This document shows positions 1 through 12,900 of a stretch of 64,000 nt of DNA, in pieces; position 1 is the first letter of the stretch, and every line of letters starts with the position of its first letter. A program made the translations under genes and the position numbers. The stretch is taken from assembly GCF_026914265.1 (NCBI RefSeq), contig NC_069126.1, positions 28,219,854-28,283,853 of the forward strand. Reading direction: 5' to 3'. The notes below the pieces were generated by a model. It saw only the letters and a program-made list of their open reading frames with translations, had not been told where the DNA came from and made no database searches. The DNA comes from Mya arenaria (lineage: Eukaryota > Mollusca > Bivalvia > Myida > Myidae).

Positions 1-235
1 AGTTTCAATGCAATAACTGATGTATTTACTGAGATAATGACTTAAAGGTGCTTACATGCAAAACCTTAACCAAGGTGTGACGCCAACGCCGACGCCAGGG
101 TGAGTAGAATAGCTCTCCTTATTCTTCGAATAGTCGAGCTAAAAATGATTTCAATTTGAAATCTAGTGCCAGTGGTATAAACTACCTACCTGGTACATTA
201 AGTGATTAATATATATCAAAAAAGGTGCCATACAC

Positions 236-2108
236 TTTTGTTGGTGTGGGGTGGGGAGTTGGTTCCTTGCTTCCCTCGGTAGAGTCACTTCCCTTATCTG
301 AGCCAGCTCTTTCTCCACTGTCTGTTAGACATGTACATGTAATGTCAGTCTTTATTAAAGCAACATAATTCCTTAGGACATGTACATGTAATGTCAGTCT
401 TTATTAAAACAACATTATTCCTTGAATAAGCAACCTTTATTCTTATAAGTATCCGATGTGAATCAGATTGTACACAAGACAGATTGTGAATGTTTCAATT
501 TTTGTTCAATGTTACAATAAGATATAATATAACTTAGTTAACTGCAGTCATTCAAATAAGACATTAAGATAAACAAGCCCGAATACTTATATTTATAGCT
601 TGATATCACTTTTTTACAGGCCCTGCTACATAAAATCCATAAATTGAGCAAGCCCTGAAGCATTTTACCAGTGCAGGGCGTGTGCTCATTTAGACTACTG
701 TACATTGTATTTACAATACTTGGTCAATGAAAATATGAATCTGATAATACATAAAATGGCTCAGGGCCTTCCCCAGAAAATATTTCAGGTTCAACTACTG
801 GCAGGTGTGGGTGCTGGCAGGAGCAAACCCCCTCCCTCATGTTGATTTTTTTTACAATTAGCTAATGTCATTTTAGATTACATATTTTTTACCATTAATA
901 ATTTGGCTTAATTCCTGAAAACGTCAACAGTAAAATCGTTCTTTATTAATCCTTCATTGTATCAGAAAAGAAAAATGTTTTCAAACCATCAATGTTTTTT
1001 TTATCAGTTATTTAACTACCCCTTGCTGATGCTGCCACATATAAATGCTTAAACAATTTAATGGTAAATCACTGACCTGCTAGTGGAATTCCAAGATCTT
1101 TCAATAAGTCGTCAGCAGACTGAACAGTCGTGTTAGGTTTTGCTTTTGTATCTGCTTCTGGCTGCTGACAAGAAAGAGAAAATGATTGAATTCAGGAAGA
1201 AAAGTATCTATTAGCATTGTATTCCACAATTTGAATAGAATTGATTAGTTTAATATAATTTAAGATACAAAGTTTTTCCTTAGATTACCTTTTCACATTT
1301 AAGCTTCATTTTTCTTTTAGTACAAAATTTCCAATGTGCAGTGAATACAGTTAAGCACCAGTCATTTGTAACCACGGCCCCCCAAGGTCCGGGGAACAGC
1401 AGGTACTTTGACTTTCGGTCTAGCCAACCTCAGATAAAATCCCCGCCCTGCGGAGACGAACTGATGGTAAAATTGGGGGGGGGGGGGGGGGGGGGCGTGG
1501 TTACAACTGACTGGTGAATTATGGGGGATGGGTGCTTGTGTGGACAAGATCCAGCCGCCGGTTAGCTAAGTTGGTAAGAGCCTGATGCTAGAGTTGTGAC
1601 GTTGTGGGTTCAAGCCCTGCATCTGGTTAGCTCAAATGGTTTGAGCGCCGTGCTTGTGTTCCAAAGGTTGTGAGTTCGAGTCCCACACCAGGCACACGTT
1701 TTCTCACAGGATTACTTAATATATAAAAAGTTTCTAAGAATTTGTTTTAAAACTGGTGATGTTAAAATTAATCCAGTGATATTTATATTGCATCCATGTT
1801 CTGGCAGTTGTGGGTTCGAGACCCGCACCGGGCGCACTTTTCTCTCTCAGGTTTATTTTACTTGTTAACTTGACGAGTATCCCTTCTTTTATGAAACGCC
1901 TTATTCTGGATATTTTAAAGGAATGCTTAGGATCAATATTGCAATAACAGCTCGATGAGGTATGTCACCCAGCCTGTTTTACAGCAAATCTGCATGATCT
2001 GTCAAAAATTACATGTGTCATTTTTCTCCTTTCCTTCTCCGCCCTCTCCTTCCGCATCATCTCAAGCCTCTGTTTCTTCCGCTCCAACTCTGCCTTTCTG
2101 TCTGACAT
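236..2108 (-). CDS. DYNC1I: cytoplasmic dynein 1 intermediate chain, N-terminal exons (partial)
   Basis: Dynein intermediate chain anchors the motor to dynactin and cargo in the cytoplasm. Three minus-strand exons can be placed: 2013-2108 (ATG at 2106-2108), 1077-1164 and 236-321. They join in phases 0, 1 and 0 without a stop and give 90 residues; the rest of the gene lies beyond coordinate 1. Exon 1 starts MSDRKAELERKKQRLEMM, the basic helical N-terminus typical of dynein intermediate chains (the dynactin p150Glued-binding segment). Exon 2 ends in DDLLKDLGIP, resembling the short motif that follows this helix in the family. Exon 3 is Ser/Pro/Thr-rich (GSDSTEGSKEPTPHPTPTK), as in the spliced linker of the family. 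The C-terminal WD40 propeller is not in the window. The exon 1 donor (gtaatt at 2012) was chosen by phase and adds MTH, so that edge is the weakest. Family call rests on the N-terminal motif only. Confidence 0.68.
328..424. repeat. two-copy tandem duplication, 49-bp unit
   Basis: The unit beginning gacatgtacatgtaatg occurs at 328-376 and again from 377, with only a few differences. It sits in the intron six bases from the 5' edge of the third dynein exon (321), so it duplicates the sequence just upstream of the acceptor. Confidence 0.85.
1356..1516. mobile_element. short MITE with inverted termini, dynein intron 1
   Basis: Both ends carry an inverted repeat of about 21 bp with one mismatch (left caccagtcatttgtaacc, right the complement of caccagtcagttgtaacc). 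The element is 161 bp, has no coding capacity and contains an uninterrupted run of 21 G at 1475-1495. This is a non-autonomous DNA-element layout. The superfamily cannot be assigned because no clear target-site duplication is visible. Confidence 0.75.
1557..1836 (+). mobile_element. cluster of tRNA-derived SINE-like segments
   Basis: Two successive tRNA-like units lie at about 1557-1618 and 1619-1696. Each has an A-box-like motif (tagctaagttgg; tagctcaaatgg) and a B box (ggttcaagccc; gagttcgagtccc). A third piece at 1800-1836 keeps only the B-box half (gggttcgagaccc). The D arm gctc/gagc pairs in the second unit, but the cloverleaf is otherwise poor. These look like SINE heads or tRNA relics rather than working tRNA genes. 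They lie inside dynein intron 1 on the opposite strand. Confidence 0.6.
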
Positions 2109-3944
2109 GTTGCCACTTTAATCAGAGCTAAAACTAAGAGGAAATTATCAGAATATTTACAGATAATTTATTCGGAAATTAATCAACATAAAACCGGAAA
2201 TGCCTATGACTCATATTTGTAAACGCTACCCTATTGTTAAAGACTAAGTCATATCGACCCTTGGACAAACGGTAAATTATGAAGCAAACTAACGCTCCAG
2301 ATAACTCCAAAACCAATATTCATAAATCCTGGGTCTACAATATTCTAAAAACCTTTTAAACTCATAGTATTCATATTTTTGAACATTTTTTAACACGAGA
2401 AAAGCCCACCAAACATTGTTTAGTATATGGGGGATAATGTTTGTTTCAGTGAAAGATCGTAATAACTGATATTTCAACGAGTGATCGAGCACCATAAGCT
2501 TTATTTCAAGTGTGGCGCAGCCACAAGTGAAATATTACTTTTGGTGTTCACAAGGTGAAATGTTAAGATTTAACATTGAAACAAACGTTTTTTTCAAATA
2601 TGTGCCTAACAAGGATATGAAATGACCTTCGGAAATGACCTCGCTGGAAATATGTCCTAGCCATGTGCGAGCTGACGTTTGATTTATATGCGAGAGCGGG
2701 CTAAAATTTTCAAAATTATAATTTTGTATTTTACTGATTAATCTCTAAATCACAGGAAACCATATTTAAAATAGTATTAATAGTTTATTTATTTAAGGGA
2801 CTCGCTCATTTTATTGGACCAAACATTTGGTGTTCCCGGTAATGCCATCTGAAAGCACTTATTTTATCATTATTTTACTCTAAACTTTCGAATTTTCAGA
2901 AGAAGTACACTCAAAGTATAAAAAATAGTGCAGTTTAAAGTGGGGTGCGAATCAACGCCGGTTAAGTGAAGACTAAACTAGAAAACCGAAGACTGAACTA
3001 CTAGGCCTCAAAGACTTATACACCAGTAATGAATATTTTGACCTTTTAACAATACATTGATAACATCATGTGACCATGTCAATCAACAAATTACGCAACA
3101 ACGAATCACTGAAACACATTTGTAACGCTATTGAAAATTGTGCTCTTCAATGACGATATTTTAGCAAATATCAACAAATATCAAGGGTCCCAACTGTCAA
3201 TATCTTATTTTTAACACTTCTTATGATTTGCCACACTTTATTTCGTAATTAATAAAATTGCATTATACAATCCCTGAGCAAGTCACTTAAAAGTAGGACT
3301 TACTTTTCTGGCCAGTAAATCTGTTAATATTTACTATCAAAGAAAGTGAAGGATGTTGAATTTGGGCTCATATGAAGGCTATTCATTACACTACTATATA
3401 TATATATATATATCGGATAGCAAAAACTGTCTACAAATTTTTGCTTTGTTCTTAATAAAGTTATAATAACCCTAACCAATAACGATAACTTTTCGAAACT
3501 TTTATCAATGTTGACAAAAAGCGCTACAATTTTAAACCATGTTTATATCTTAAACCTGGGAGTAAGATACATGTATTATTGGTCTCAGCTTAAACAGAAC
3601 TCTTTAGCTTCATCTATCTACAGTGGTGTAATGGATATTATCTACAGTACCGCAGTGCAGTTTTTGCTACCGGCGGTAGAATCTTTTTTCCATTATTTAA
3701 TTTTTATCTTTTTGATCACCATATTTATAAGATTAATTTCATGTTTGAACTGGCCATCTTTATTTTTACAAATCAGAAAGGTTTTATGATAACATTAATT
3801 CAGCCCGGCTGGTTAGCCTTTCACGCTTTTGTACATGACGTCTTCGGCTGATTGAAAGAAATAATGTATTCTATCCCAAATTGAGAGTTGCGGGATAGAG
3901 AAAGCAAACAAAACATAACAAAAAGCAATAAAACAAATTCTCTG
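2109..3944. other. intergenic region between dynein 5' end and SLC22 3' end
   Basis: No coding region is supported. The dynein promoter should lie just above 2108. A short (TA)n run sits at about 3395-3413. The small open frames here lack codon-like composition or family resemblance. Confidence 0.55.
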
Positions 3945-3999
3945 TTTATTTAAGAAAATGGTCATGTCAACATTAAAAACTTCTGGGGAACCGACTGTT

Positions 4000-6900
4000 T
4001 TAAAGTTTCGTGTTTTCATATCCATAATTTACGATTCCATTTTTGTATCCACAAGATTCATCTCCGAGGTCACATTTTTCTGTTCCAGCATCCATCGTAT
4101 TATTTTCCTTGTTGCCCACAAACACGATTTTATCAGTTTTTCTTTTATCGGCCATGCGCCTGAAATTGGTATTTTGAACAGTATTAGTGACGAATATGAT
4201 AATAATATAGGTAGGATATTTGGTTCAATTTTCAGTAAATAATCAACGACAAATATAATCAACGACAAATGTACTTCGATCTTAACCAAAACAGTGAACA
4301 ATTGAAATTAAAGGCGCACAATATAGGTTTATATATGCCTTATTATTTTAACTTACTTGACTTTATTGATAAAAAGCATATGAATTGTGTACAGATAAAA
4401 AAATAATTAGCCTTTATAAATTTCAGTTTTTTCTATTAAATAGCTACGTGGCCACGAAATCCCCTGTTCAAAAGCGCCCCAAAATCGCTATTTTTATCAG
4501 TACACAAATCATATGCTGTTTTTGTATTGATCGTTAAAGTCAAATGAGTTAAATATAATAATGCATTAAAATGATTGTTTTCAATCAACCTGTATTGTGC
4601 GCTTTTAAGATAAGCGTGTTATTAAACTTAAATGTACACCGCACCTGTTGTTCTGTGGGGTGTAGTGTGTGTATACCACGTGATACATTGCGTTATAATT
4701 GCTACGTCGGAAGGCAATATTTTGCTTTGATTGAAGACTTTGAACACAAAAAACTTTACTATTTCTTCACCATTTTAAATGAAACATAGTGCAGTATACG
4801 CCGCTTTACAGAGCCCCCCCCCCCAATCGCTTTTTCTTACCAGAGTAGGATTGAGAATTTGTTTCTTAAAACACTCTTTTGACGCAATTTATCACGTGGT
4901 ATACACACACTGTTATAAATGTATCATACATGGAAAGTATTCAAACTCGGTGCAAAAGAGTTCGTACCCCTTAAACTTAGCCGCCTCTTCTGCTGTATCG
5001 GGAAGCTGCTGGTGCAACGTTTCAGGCAAAAAGATACAAAGGAACCCCGCCAGGATTGAGGATGCTCCAAATATAACCAATGGAAGAGCTTTGCCGAAAT
5101 CACCTCCAATAAGTTCACCCTGCATATATACAGATAATGATAAATTATGTCACTGTTCAAAAGAAAACATAATGGCTTACGAGCTTTTATTGTATATACA
5201 ATCCTAAACAATACGACAGCACATTCACAACTAGTGTTTACAATACTATGCTATTAATACTGCAAACACTATATTCTTATCACCTCGCCCGCCATTTCCT
5301 GGCTCGTAAAATGCAATGGACAAACTACGAGTCTTACATAATTTTAGTAAACATGCAGTATGATTTACTGGAAGCCAATTTTTTTCAACAGATATTAATG
5401 AACGTTCTACATGTGTTTATTCAGCCTATGATGGCGTGGTACATAGTTATGCCATGTCTAAACTTCAAATTCTTACCATTTTGGCTACATAAGGAGCAGC
5501 CATTCCACCAAATCTTGCCACGCAACTACTTGCCCCCATTCCAGCGTTCCGAAGGACAGTCGGGTATAGTTCAAGGGAAAAGACGTAGACAGTTGAAAAA
5601 GCACCGGCTGGACCAAGCTTTCCGATCAAAGATAGTGTTAACGTAGCCCAGTGCAATTCTGAAAATGTGTTTAAGTTTGTTCAAAAGAACATACACTGCT
5701 AAGGTGGTTGTGATAAGTCACTCAGTTAGTTACTCAGGGGCGCAGCCATTTTAGGGGAATCCAGGCCATACTCCCCTGTATTATGGACACATTACTGCAC
5801 TGGTCTTGAAGAACTTGGATGCTTTAATATTTTCACGAAAACTAGTGTAATCATTGGATGAACATTTTGTAAAACATTACCACTTTAAAATAGCTGAGGC
5901 GTATTAGGTCTAAAAACTTGTACGCCCAATTGTCCTATGTTAGATATTGGACTTTTATATGCATATTACACACACTGAATCATATTTGCAATGATAACAA
6001 TAAAATCAAGCAATACACACTGAACGTAGTTCAAATAAACATCAAACTTGCTTTGGTTAAAAAACAACAAACTTTTGTTCAAAGTGGTTGAGTAGCCATT
6101 TGTTTTATTGAATTTTTGATTGCTAAAAAATTGTCATTTTTCGAAAAAGTTGTAGGCCTACAAGGCCTATATGTAGATACCCCACTGAATAGTATTAGAA
6201 AGTTGGAATACTCGAAAACAATTAAAAATATCGAACACTGTTTTTGCGGCTAAGTTTGTGAATCCGAGGTCTTCAACGCAAATTTAGGTTTGTGCTTATC
6301 AATTACATGAAAAGTTAGGAATCTTGGAGACTTTCCTATTATGTATATGATAATATCCTTTTTTTCACCATCCTTAACAGATATTGCCTCCTACCCGTCG
6401 GTATGCTACACTTAAGTTTCAAACCATTTTTCATTTTTGTACATTTTCGCACCTTTCATTGAAATAGTTTAACCTATATAGCAAAGCTTTATATTGGTAT
6501 TAATAAATGTATTTATAGAATATTTATACTATCATAAAACTGACGCAAAAACCGGAAGACAAAAAACAATATCAGTTATTCCTTTAAACATGACACTTAC
6601 ACAATTTTGATGCATTATTCTTTCAGAACAGACAACTAAAAGTTAGTCACTATAACATGTAGGTTTTGGTTTTGCCACTTCGTACATTTATATTTTTATT
6701 ATTTCACGGAAAGTGATATAAATATCTACCATTTAACCCCCAAATTTATTTTAATTATAATAACAATGACCCAAGTTTTACAACTTGGACAAATTTGCAT
6801 GAGAACTGGCAATGCTGGTTTTCGAACCTGGCTCTCAGAGCCACCGCTCGTACGTGTGGTCGTGCATGGTACGAGATCTGTCTTCTTTCCTGTCTTTCCC

Positions 6901-9900
6901 CTGGCTCTCAGAGCCACCATCGTACATGCGTATGTGGTCGCGCATGATACGAACACTGTTAAATCGACTTTCCCTTTCTCCAATCACCCGCCACTGAGTA
7001 TCTGCTTCTTAATCTATTACTACTCTCCTAATCCCCTATAAATTCCCGTTTAACTCTTTACCTGAACTTTTCCACCCCTTTCTCTCACCTTGTCATCCCT
7101 TTAACTGTTCCGTATCTCCTCTCCCACCCAACCGTCCCTTCTCTCTTTATCACCTCTTATCCGACTCTCTCGTTCACTTCTCTCATTCATCCATCTCTGT
7201 CCTCTATCAACACCCTCCTTTACCACTTCTCTCTCTTATCTGACCTTATCCGCTCTGCTCACTTTCCCATTTGATCTTTCCTGACCTCTATTCCCATCCG
7301 TCCTTTCACACTCCCATCTCATAAATATCTTTCTCCCTTCACTCCTCTCCCTCTCTTTATATGTTCTCTCCTGCTCCAAATTAATTCCCTCATCACTGCG
7401 TTAGAGCCGAGGTGATACAGCTTGGTGCATCTTATATTTCCATAGAATCGATGTATATGTGGTTTAAATGGCGGTTCAGTTAAGGGTGTAGGGGCTACAT
7501 TTAATCTGAAATGCTGCATTATAGTGTGTTGTTGGGTTTGTCTTCGATTATGACATTTTAGAAACTTTACTTAAACTTATAGGAAGGGGTTCAGGGGAAG
7601 GCGCACCCCAGTATAACCGCCAATCGGAGCACATCAGCAATTTACTACGAAAACAAGAGCACATCAGCAATTTACTACGAAAACAACATCGAATGTACAT
7701 ATGCATAGGAAGGCTTAAAATGTATATCGCGTAGTAATTTCAATTTAGTTGTTAAGCCTAAGGAGTATTCTTTTATGAATCTTAATGAATACTTCAATAA
7801 TACAATGAGAATTAATTTGATCTTAGTAATAACCATTACACGGAAGAACACTTGTACAATCAATTAATAGTATTATCATCATTTAAAAAAAAAAGTTTTA
7901 CTTATGCACTGGCATACACCCGAGGCTCGTCATATGGGGAATGGCTCAGGTGTTCCGATTGTACAACTCCTAATCATACGAACAATAAGAAAGAGTGAGG
8001 ATATCAATTATAATCAAAAGACTAAGGCTTCTTTAAAAACACGTATTATTGCTTTACCTTGTCCACCGTACACAACCGTGAATACCATCCCTATAAGCGC
8101 AAATCCACCCAGCCACATGAAGCAAATATGTGTCCATCGTCTACCCAATCTCTCAAGCATCGGTATATTGACAAACTTTGGAATCTCAGCAACAGCTAGT
8201 AGGAAGAAATTCAAGTAGAAATTTCCCCCGATTGTTCCTGCATACATAGTCACCCCGTAGTAGCACATACTGACAACAACCCTGAAAAAATAAACAATTG
8301 TTTAACACTTTTGAGAATAAGACATCAACAACTATATACAACATTTCAAATTAATTTAAGTCAATTTTAAGCCAGTTGTTAACGCCGACATTTCACTTAA
8401 TTCAATGGCGATATGGCAAGCCAATAATTTCTGTAATAGGTTGACTTCACTTGTAGTGAAATTTCATATCATTATAGTTGTGTACAAATTAAAAAGAAAA
8501 GCAGAAACGCAAAAAAACCAACATTTTGAGCGTATGTGTATTTGTAGACATACTCACCAGTTAAAGAATAGGATCATGGTTCGAAGAAAAAGCACTTTAT
8601 TGGTAAATAGCTCCCACAGTTTTCCTCCCGCTTGGGTTGTAGCAGTCGTATTGCCATCGAAGAGTTTTTCTGGAACCTGTGTATTATTTTGTTTTGCCAT
8701 TTTCTGAATGATTTTCTCGGCTTCCGCAGTACGCCCAACGCTGATAAGCCATCGTGGTGACTCGTCAAGCAACCTGGAATTAAATTACTTTTCATTTAAC
8801 CTGGAATTCAATGACACCTCAATAAACCTGGAATTGAATGACTCGTCAATTAACCTCGAATTAAAATATTCGTCAATTAACATGGAATTCAATGACTTGT
8901 CAATTAACACAGAATTAAATGACATGTCAATTAAGTTGGAAGTAAATGACTCGACAAACAATTTGGTAATAAATCGGTATTTAAATACACATGTCAAATA
9001 ACATTCATTATTGTTATTAGTTTAACCTCAAAACGTTATTTAAATTGTTTTACTTTTTAATAAACTGCTGACGTTTTTACAGAAACTGGCAAAACAGAAG
9101 TATATTTAACTAGATATAAACGCTTCTCATTACACACAATATAGTAAAAAATAAATACTATAAAACAGACATAATAGACATGCATCAATGTTAGGTAAAT
9201 CGTTTATTTAATTACATGAACCATAAATGATATATTACCACCAGTAAGAAAGATAGAAAGCACATGGTATTGCTGCGGCTAATTGGATGAATTGCCAGTG
9301 TTTGAATATCCACGCCGCTCCCGACAAGTAAATCAGTCCCGTCGTAAAGAAGCCATGTATGAGAATACCGGCCCACACCCTTTTATTAGGACCAACGAGT
9401 TCCAAACCTAAAACAACAATACTTTCTACTTTAGTTCAGTTCTAAAGTCAGACCATAGAAGACCTTGAAATGTATTAAATTCATTCTAACTAAATAGACT
9501 CTCTAGTCTAGTTTGAAGGTATGGAATTAAGGAAAGCTTTGAAATGTACTAAATTAATACTACCTTAATAGACTCTCTGGTCTAGTTTGAAGGTTTGGAA
9601 TTAAGAAAGGCTTTGAAATGTATTAAATTAATACTAATTTAAAACCAACTCTGACTTAATTTAAAGGTTTGGAGCTATGCTGTTTGATAATTCGATTTAT
9701 TAAAGAATCTACAAAGAAAATTTCATTCGAAAACACTCTGTCAAACTTGATGGAGTATGATGGCGCCCGAACAATATGGTAATCGTAGACAGAAAGAACA
9801 AGAAATGCATATACACATACGCAATGTATATATTTACTATGCAGTACAAGTCACTACAATTCGCATTCGGAGCTCCTCTGCCATTTATATCGATAACAAC

Positions 9901-12900
9901 CTCGGATGTATGCCGGTAGATTAGTAGAAGTAGTTCGTAATTTTTGATTAATATCATTAATTAAATGTAGTGGTTTAACTGTATTTATTGATCTAAAGTT
10001 AAATTGATTGCCAGTGAAGTGTATTATTGCAAACATAATTAAGATTCACAAGCGTTAAGTCATTAAGTTTACCTGGTAAATTAAATTTATACACGATATA
10101 CTTGCAGCGGACTTAAACATACCGATTTCTGAACATGTAAACCGTTCATATATACATTCGAGGTTGTCAAATGGTCGAGGAGTCTCGAATGTACAATTCG
10201 AAACCATTCCAAATAGTTTCAAGCATTTCTGCGTTTTTTATTAATCTAAAGTAGACAAAAATGAGTATAGTTGTTTGAATATTACCAAAACAATAACTGA
10301 CCTAATACACAGCTGCATATGAACACGCCATGGCAACCGGCTCCCACACAAAATTGCAGAATTGTGTACACCAAGAAATTAGGGGCCCAAACAACGCCCA
10401 AGGCAGAAGCTAGTTGGAACACTGCGGAAATCAAAAAGCTCTTCTTCCGACCAATTCTGCAATGCGTAGTATGCGATGAATGCGATGAAGTGTACGTTAC
10501 TGTGTTACTTTTTGTTTTATTTCAATCTTACAACAACGAATGTTACTGCATTATCTCAAACAACTTCCTCATTTATCAGTTTGCATTTCATAGATAATTA
10601 GATACACCGGAGCACGTGTAAATGATATTTCCTTCAGTTGACTATGAAGATAAGTTGACAAAACTGTCAAAGATATATAGATATACAGAAGTGAAAATGC
10701 TTTACATATCTGCAAGTAGTCCAAATCCTAGGTCGCCGCAAAGAACTCCGAAATAAAAAACAAGCTGTATGTGAGATGTCTTCAAAGAATCTCCACAGAC
10801 AAAATTTTGCTGAAATGTACATAAACAAACATTTTAGAATGTATATTTTCTAAGCGGGCATAGCCTTACAAACATACGAACGTAAAGACCACTTATCATA
10901 TGACAAATCATACCATTTGCAAGAATATTGTTACAACAGGCTTTGATATAACTGAAGAGTTGCGATTAGCATTAACCAATCAAAACGTCATAGTCGATCA
11001 ATGTGCAAAATGGCCAATTATTCCAGAACGATATATGTTGGTTTTTAATAATTTTGATTGTGAAGTTGCATTATGATTTAAAATATTTCTAAACACTCTT
11101 GCACAGGAAAACATTGCTTAATCTGGTGGGTTGCTGTTAGCCGTGACGTAGCAAATGGCTGGACCGGGTCATAGTGCTAAAATGTTAAATTATGGAGACG
11201 CATAACAAAGACAGTTGGATCGTCATACAGGAAGCAATGCCCTATCTGATGGGATACAGCTCTTTAAGTATCTTCCATGGTCGAGAGTGTAAGATAGGTT
11301 CATTCCGACTCGAGCGTAGGGTGTTTTGCGGAAACGAGGTTTGCGACCGAGTTTCCGCAAAACACCCTGCGCGAGGGTCGGAACCTTTTTATACGAGCGG
11401 CTATGGTAGATACTTTTTCTCCCACCTCAGAAAAACAAAAATAAGTAAAAATGTATTTTTGCTGGAACTCTTTTTTGCTAAGTGAAAATAATTGCGTATG
11501 GATATGCGATAGCACGTGGTTGTCATGGATATACGCGCAGTGATCCAGTTAATGTTAATAGTCAAATCGGTCTTTTTAAATAGTTCTAAGGATAATGAAG
11601 CATTATTTCTTGAATGGTGCATGGAAACTGTTTTATGGTGACATCTGAAGCGAGAAATAATTAATTAGCGTTCTAAATATTACCATAAGACAAGATTTCC
11701 TTGATGCTACTGACGACAGTCTTCAACAAGGGAGGTAATTACCATGTGGTAAAAGGAGTTTCATACGGGCATAAGATAAGATAGATAAGAATATCTAGCA
11801 TGGTTAAATTATTCGATCTACTTATCTGAGGTGGGAGAAAAGTATTTCCCATGACAAAGACAGTTGGATCGTCAAACAGGAAGCTTTCTCCTATCTGGTG
11901 GGGTACAGCTCAAGCATTGTGCATGAAAAAGACAGTTGGATCGCCATACAGGACGCATTGCCCTATGTGGTTGCGTACTAACTATAAACTTGATAGCAAT
12001 ACAGTTGTTACAATTTTATAACTAAATCATAGTTTGTTTGTGGAGTTTGTGTTGTATTTTTGTGTGTTCAGTCTTTCACATAATAAGACCTAATGGTCAC
12101 GTGGAACATGCTTTTATTTGTTTATTTAATTTGTATATTTTGTTTGTTATTTAGATAGATAAATATATATAAATGCTTGGTTCTGTCCTATTACTCTATT
12201 TTAAAAGGAATGGTAAAGTTATATTTGCTTTTTCGAACAACTTGATGATACTGACTGTAACAAAATACAATAATTTTACATGATGCAATTGCAAGTATTA
12301 AAAACGTAGGAATTAACTTTACCTCTGACGTAAACGTCTCTTTGAAAACATCTCGGCTGTATACCCACTGTGTACAGGAGTGCAGGCTGGCATTAGAAAG
12401 GTCCGTGGTATTAACAACTATATCATTAGGAGCCTCGTCCTGGTAGAGGTTACATCTGTCATACTTATATTCGCTTGCTGGTGGTATGTATGCGCTTACT
12501 AGTTGTTCGTGAACTTCATTTTGTATTTTCCAGGTGTCGGCGGGGAACATTTCCTTTGGTAATTGACATCTGAAATGTAAACAATCAAATTTGAGTATGA
12601 TCGAACATTGTAAAGATAGTCAAAGTGACACTCTTATTCAAAATCATTACAAAAACATGTATAACAAACATTAATTTTGATTGACATTACTAGATAATGC
12701 ATTTATGGAAAATATTAATAACAGATAATAAGATTGTAACCGTGTATTTCAAAGCTGAAAACGCAAAAATATTAAATGACCGGTGAGTGTATAAATATTT
12801 AATATATATGGAATATAAAGAATTACCTATATGTAATAGTGCAGTTTACATAATTTTAGACAAACTTAGTACAAGTATTTAGAAATGCATTGTATTTTAG

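Larger units (their letters stand above)
11200..11985. repeat. tandem repeat with gacagttggatcg core, split by insertions
   Basis: Three copies of a roughly 70-bp unit (gacagttggatcgtcatac...ccctatctg.tggg.tac) lie at about 11210, 11859 and 11932. The first copy is parted from the others by a hairpin repeat and an inverted-repeat element, so those inserted into or next to an existing array. All lie in SLC22 intron 2, between exons 10706-10809 and 12323-12569. Confidence 0.8.

Noticed and set aside
1619-1696. Possible functional tRNA gene
   Set aside because: A and B boxes are present but acceptor and anticodon stems pair poorly, and a sister unit and a half unit lie beside it, as in SINE relics.
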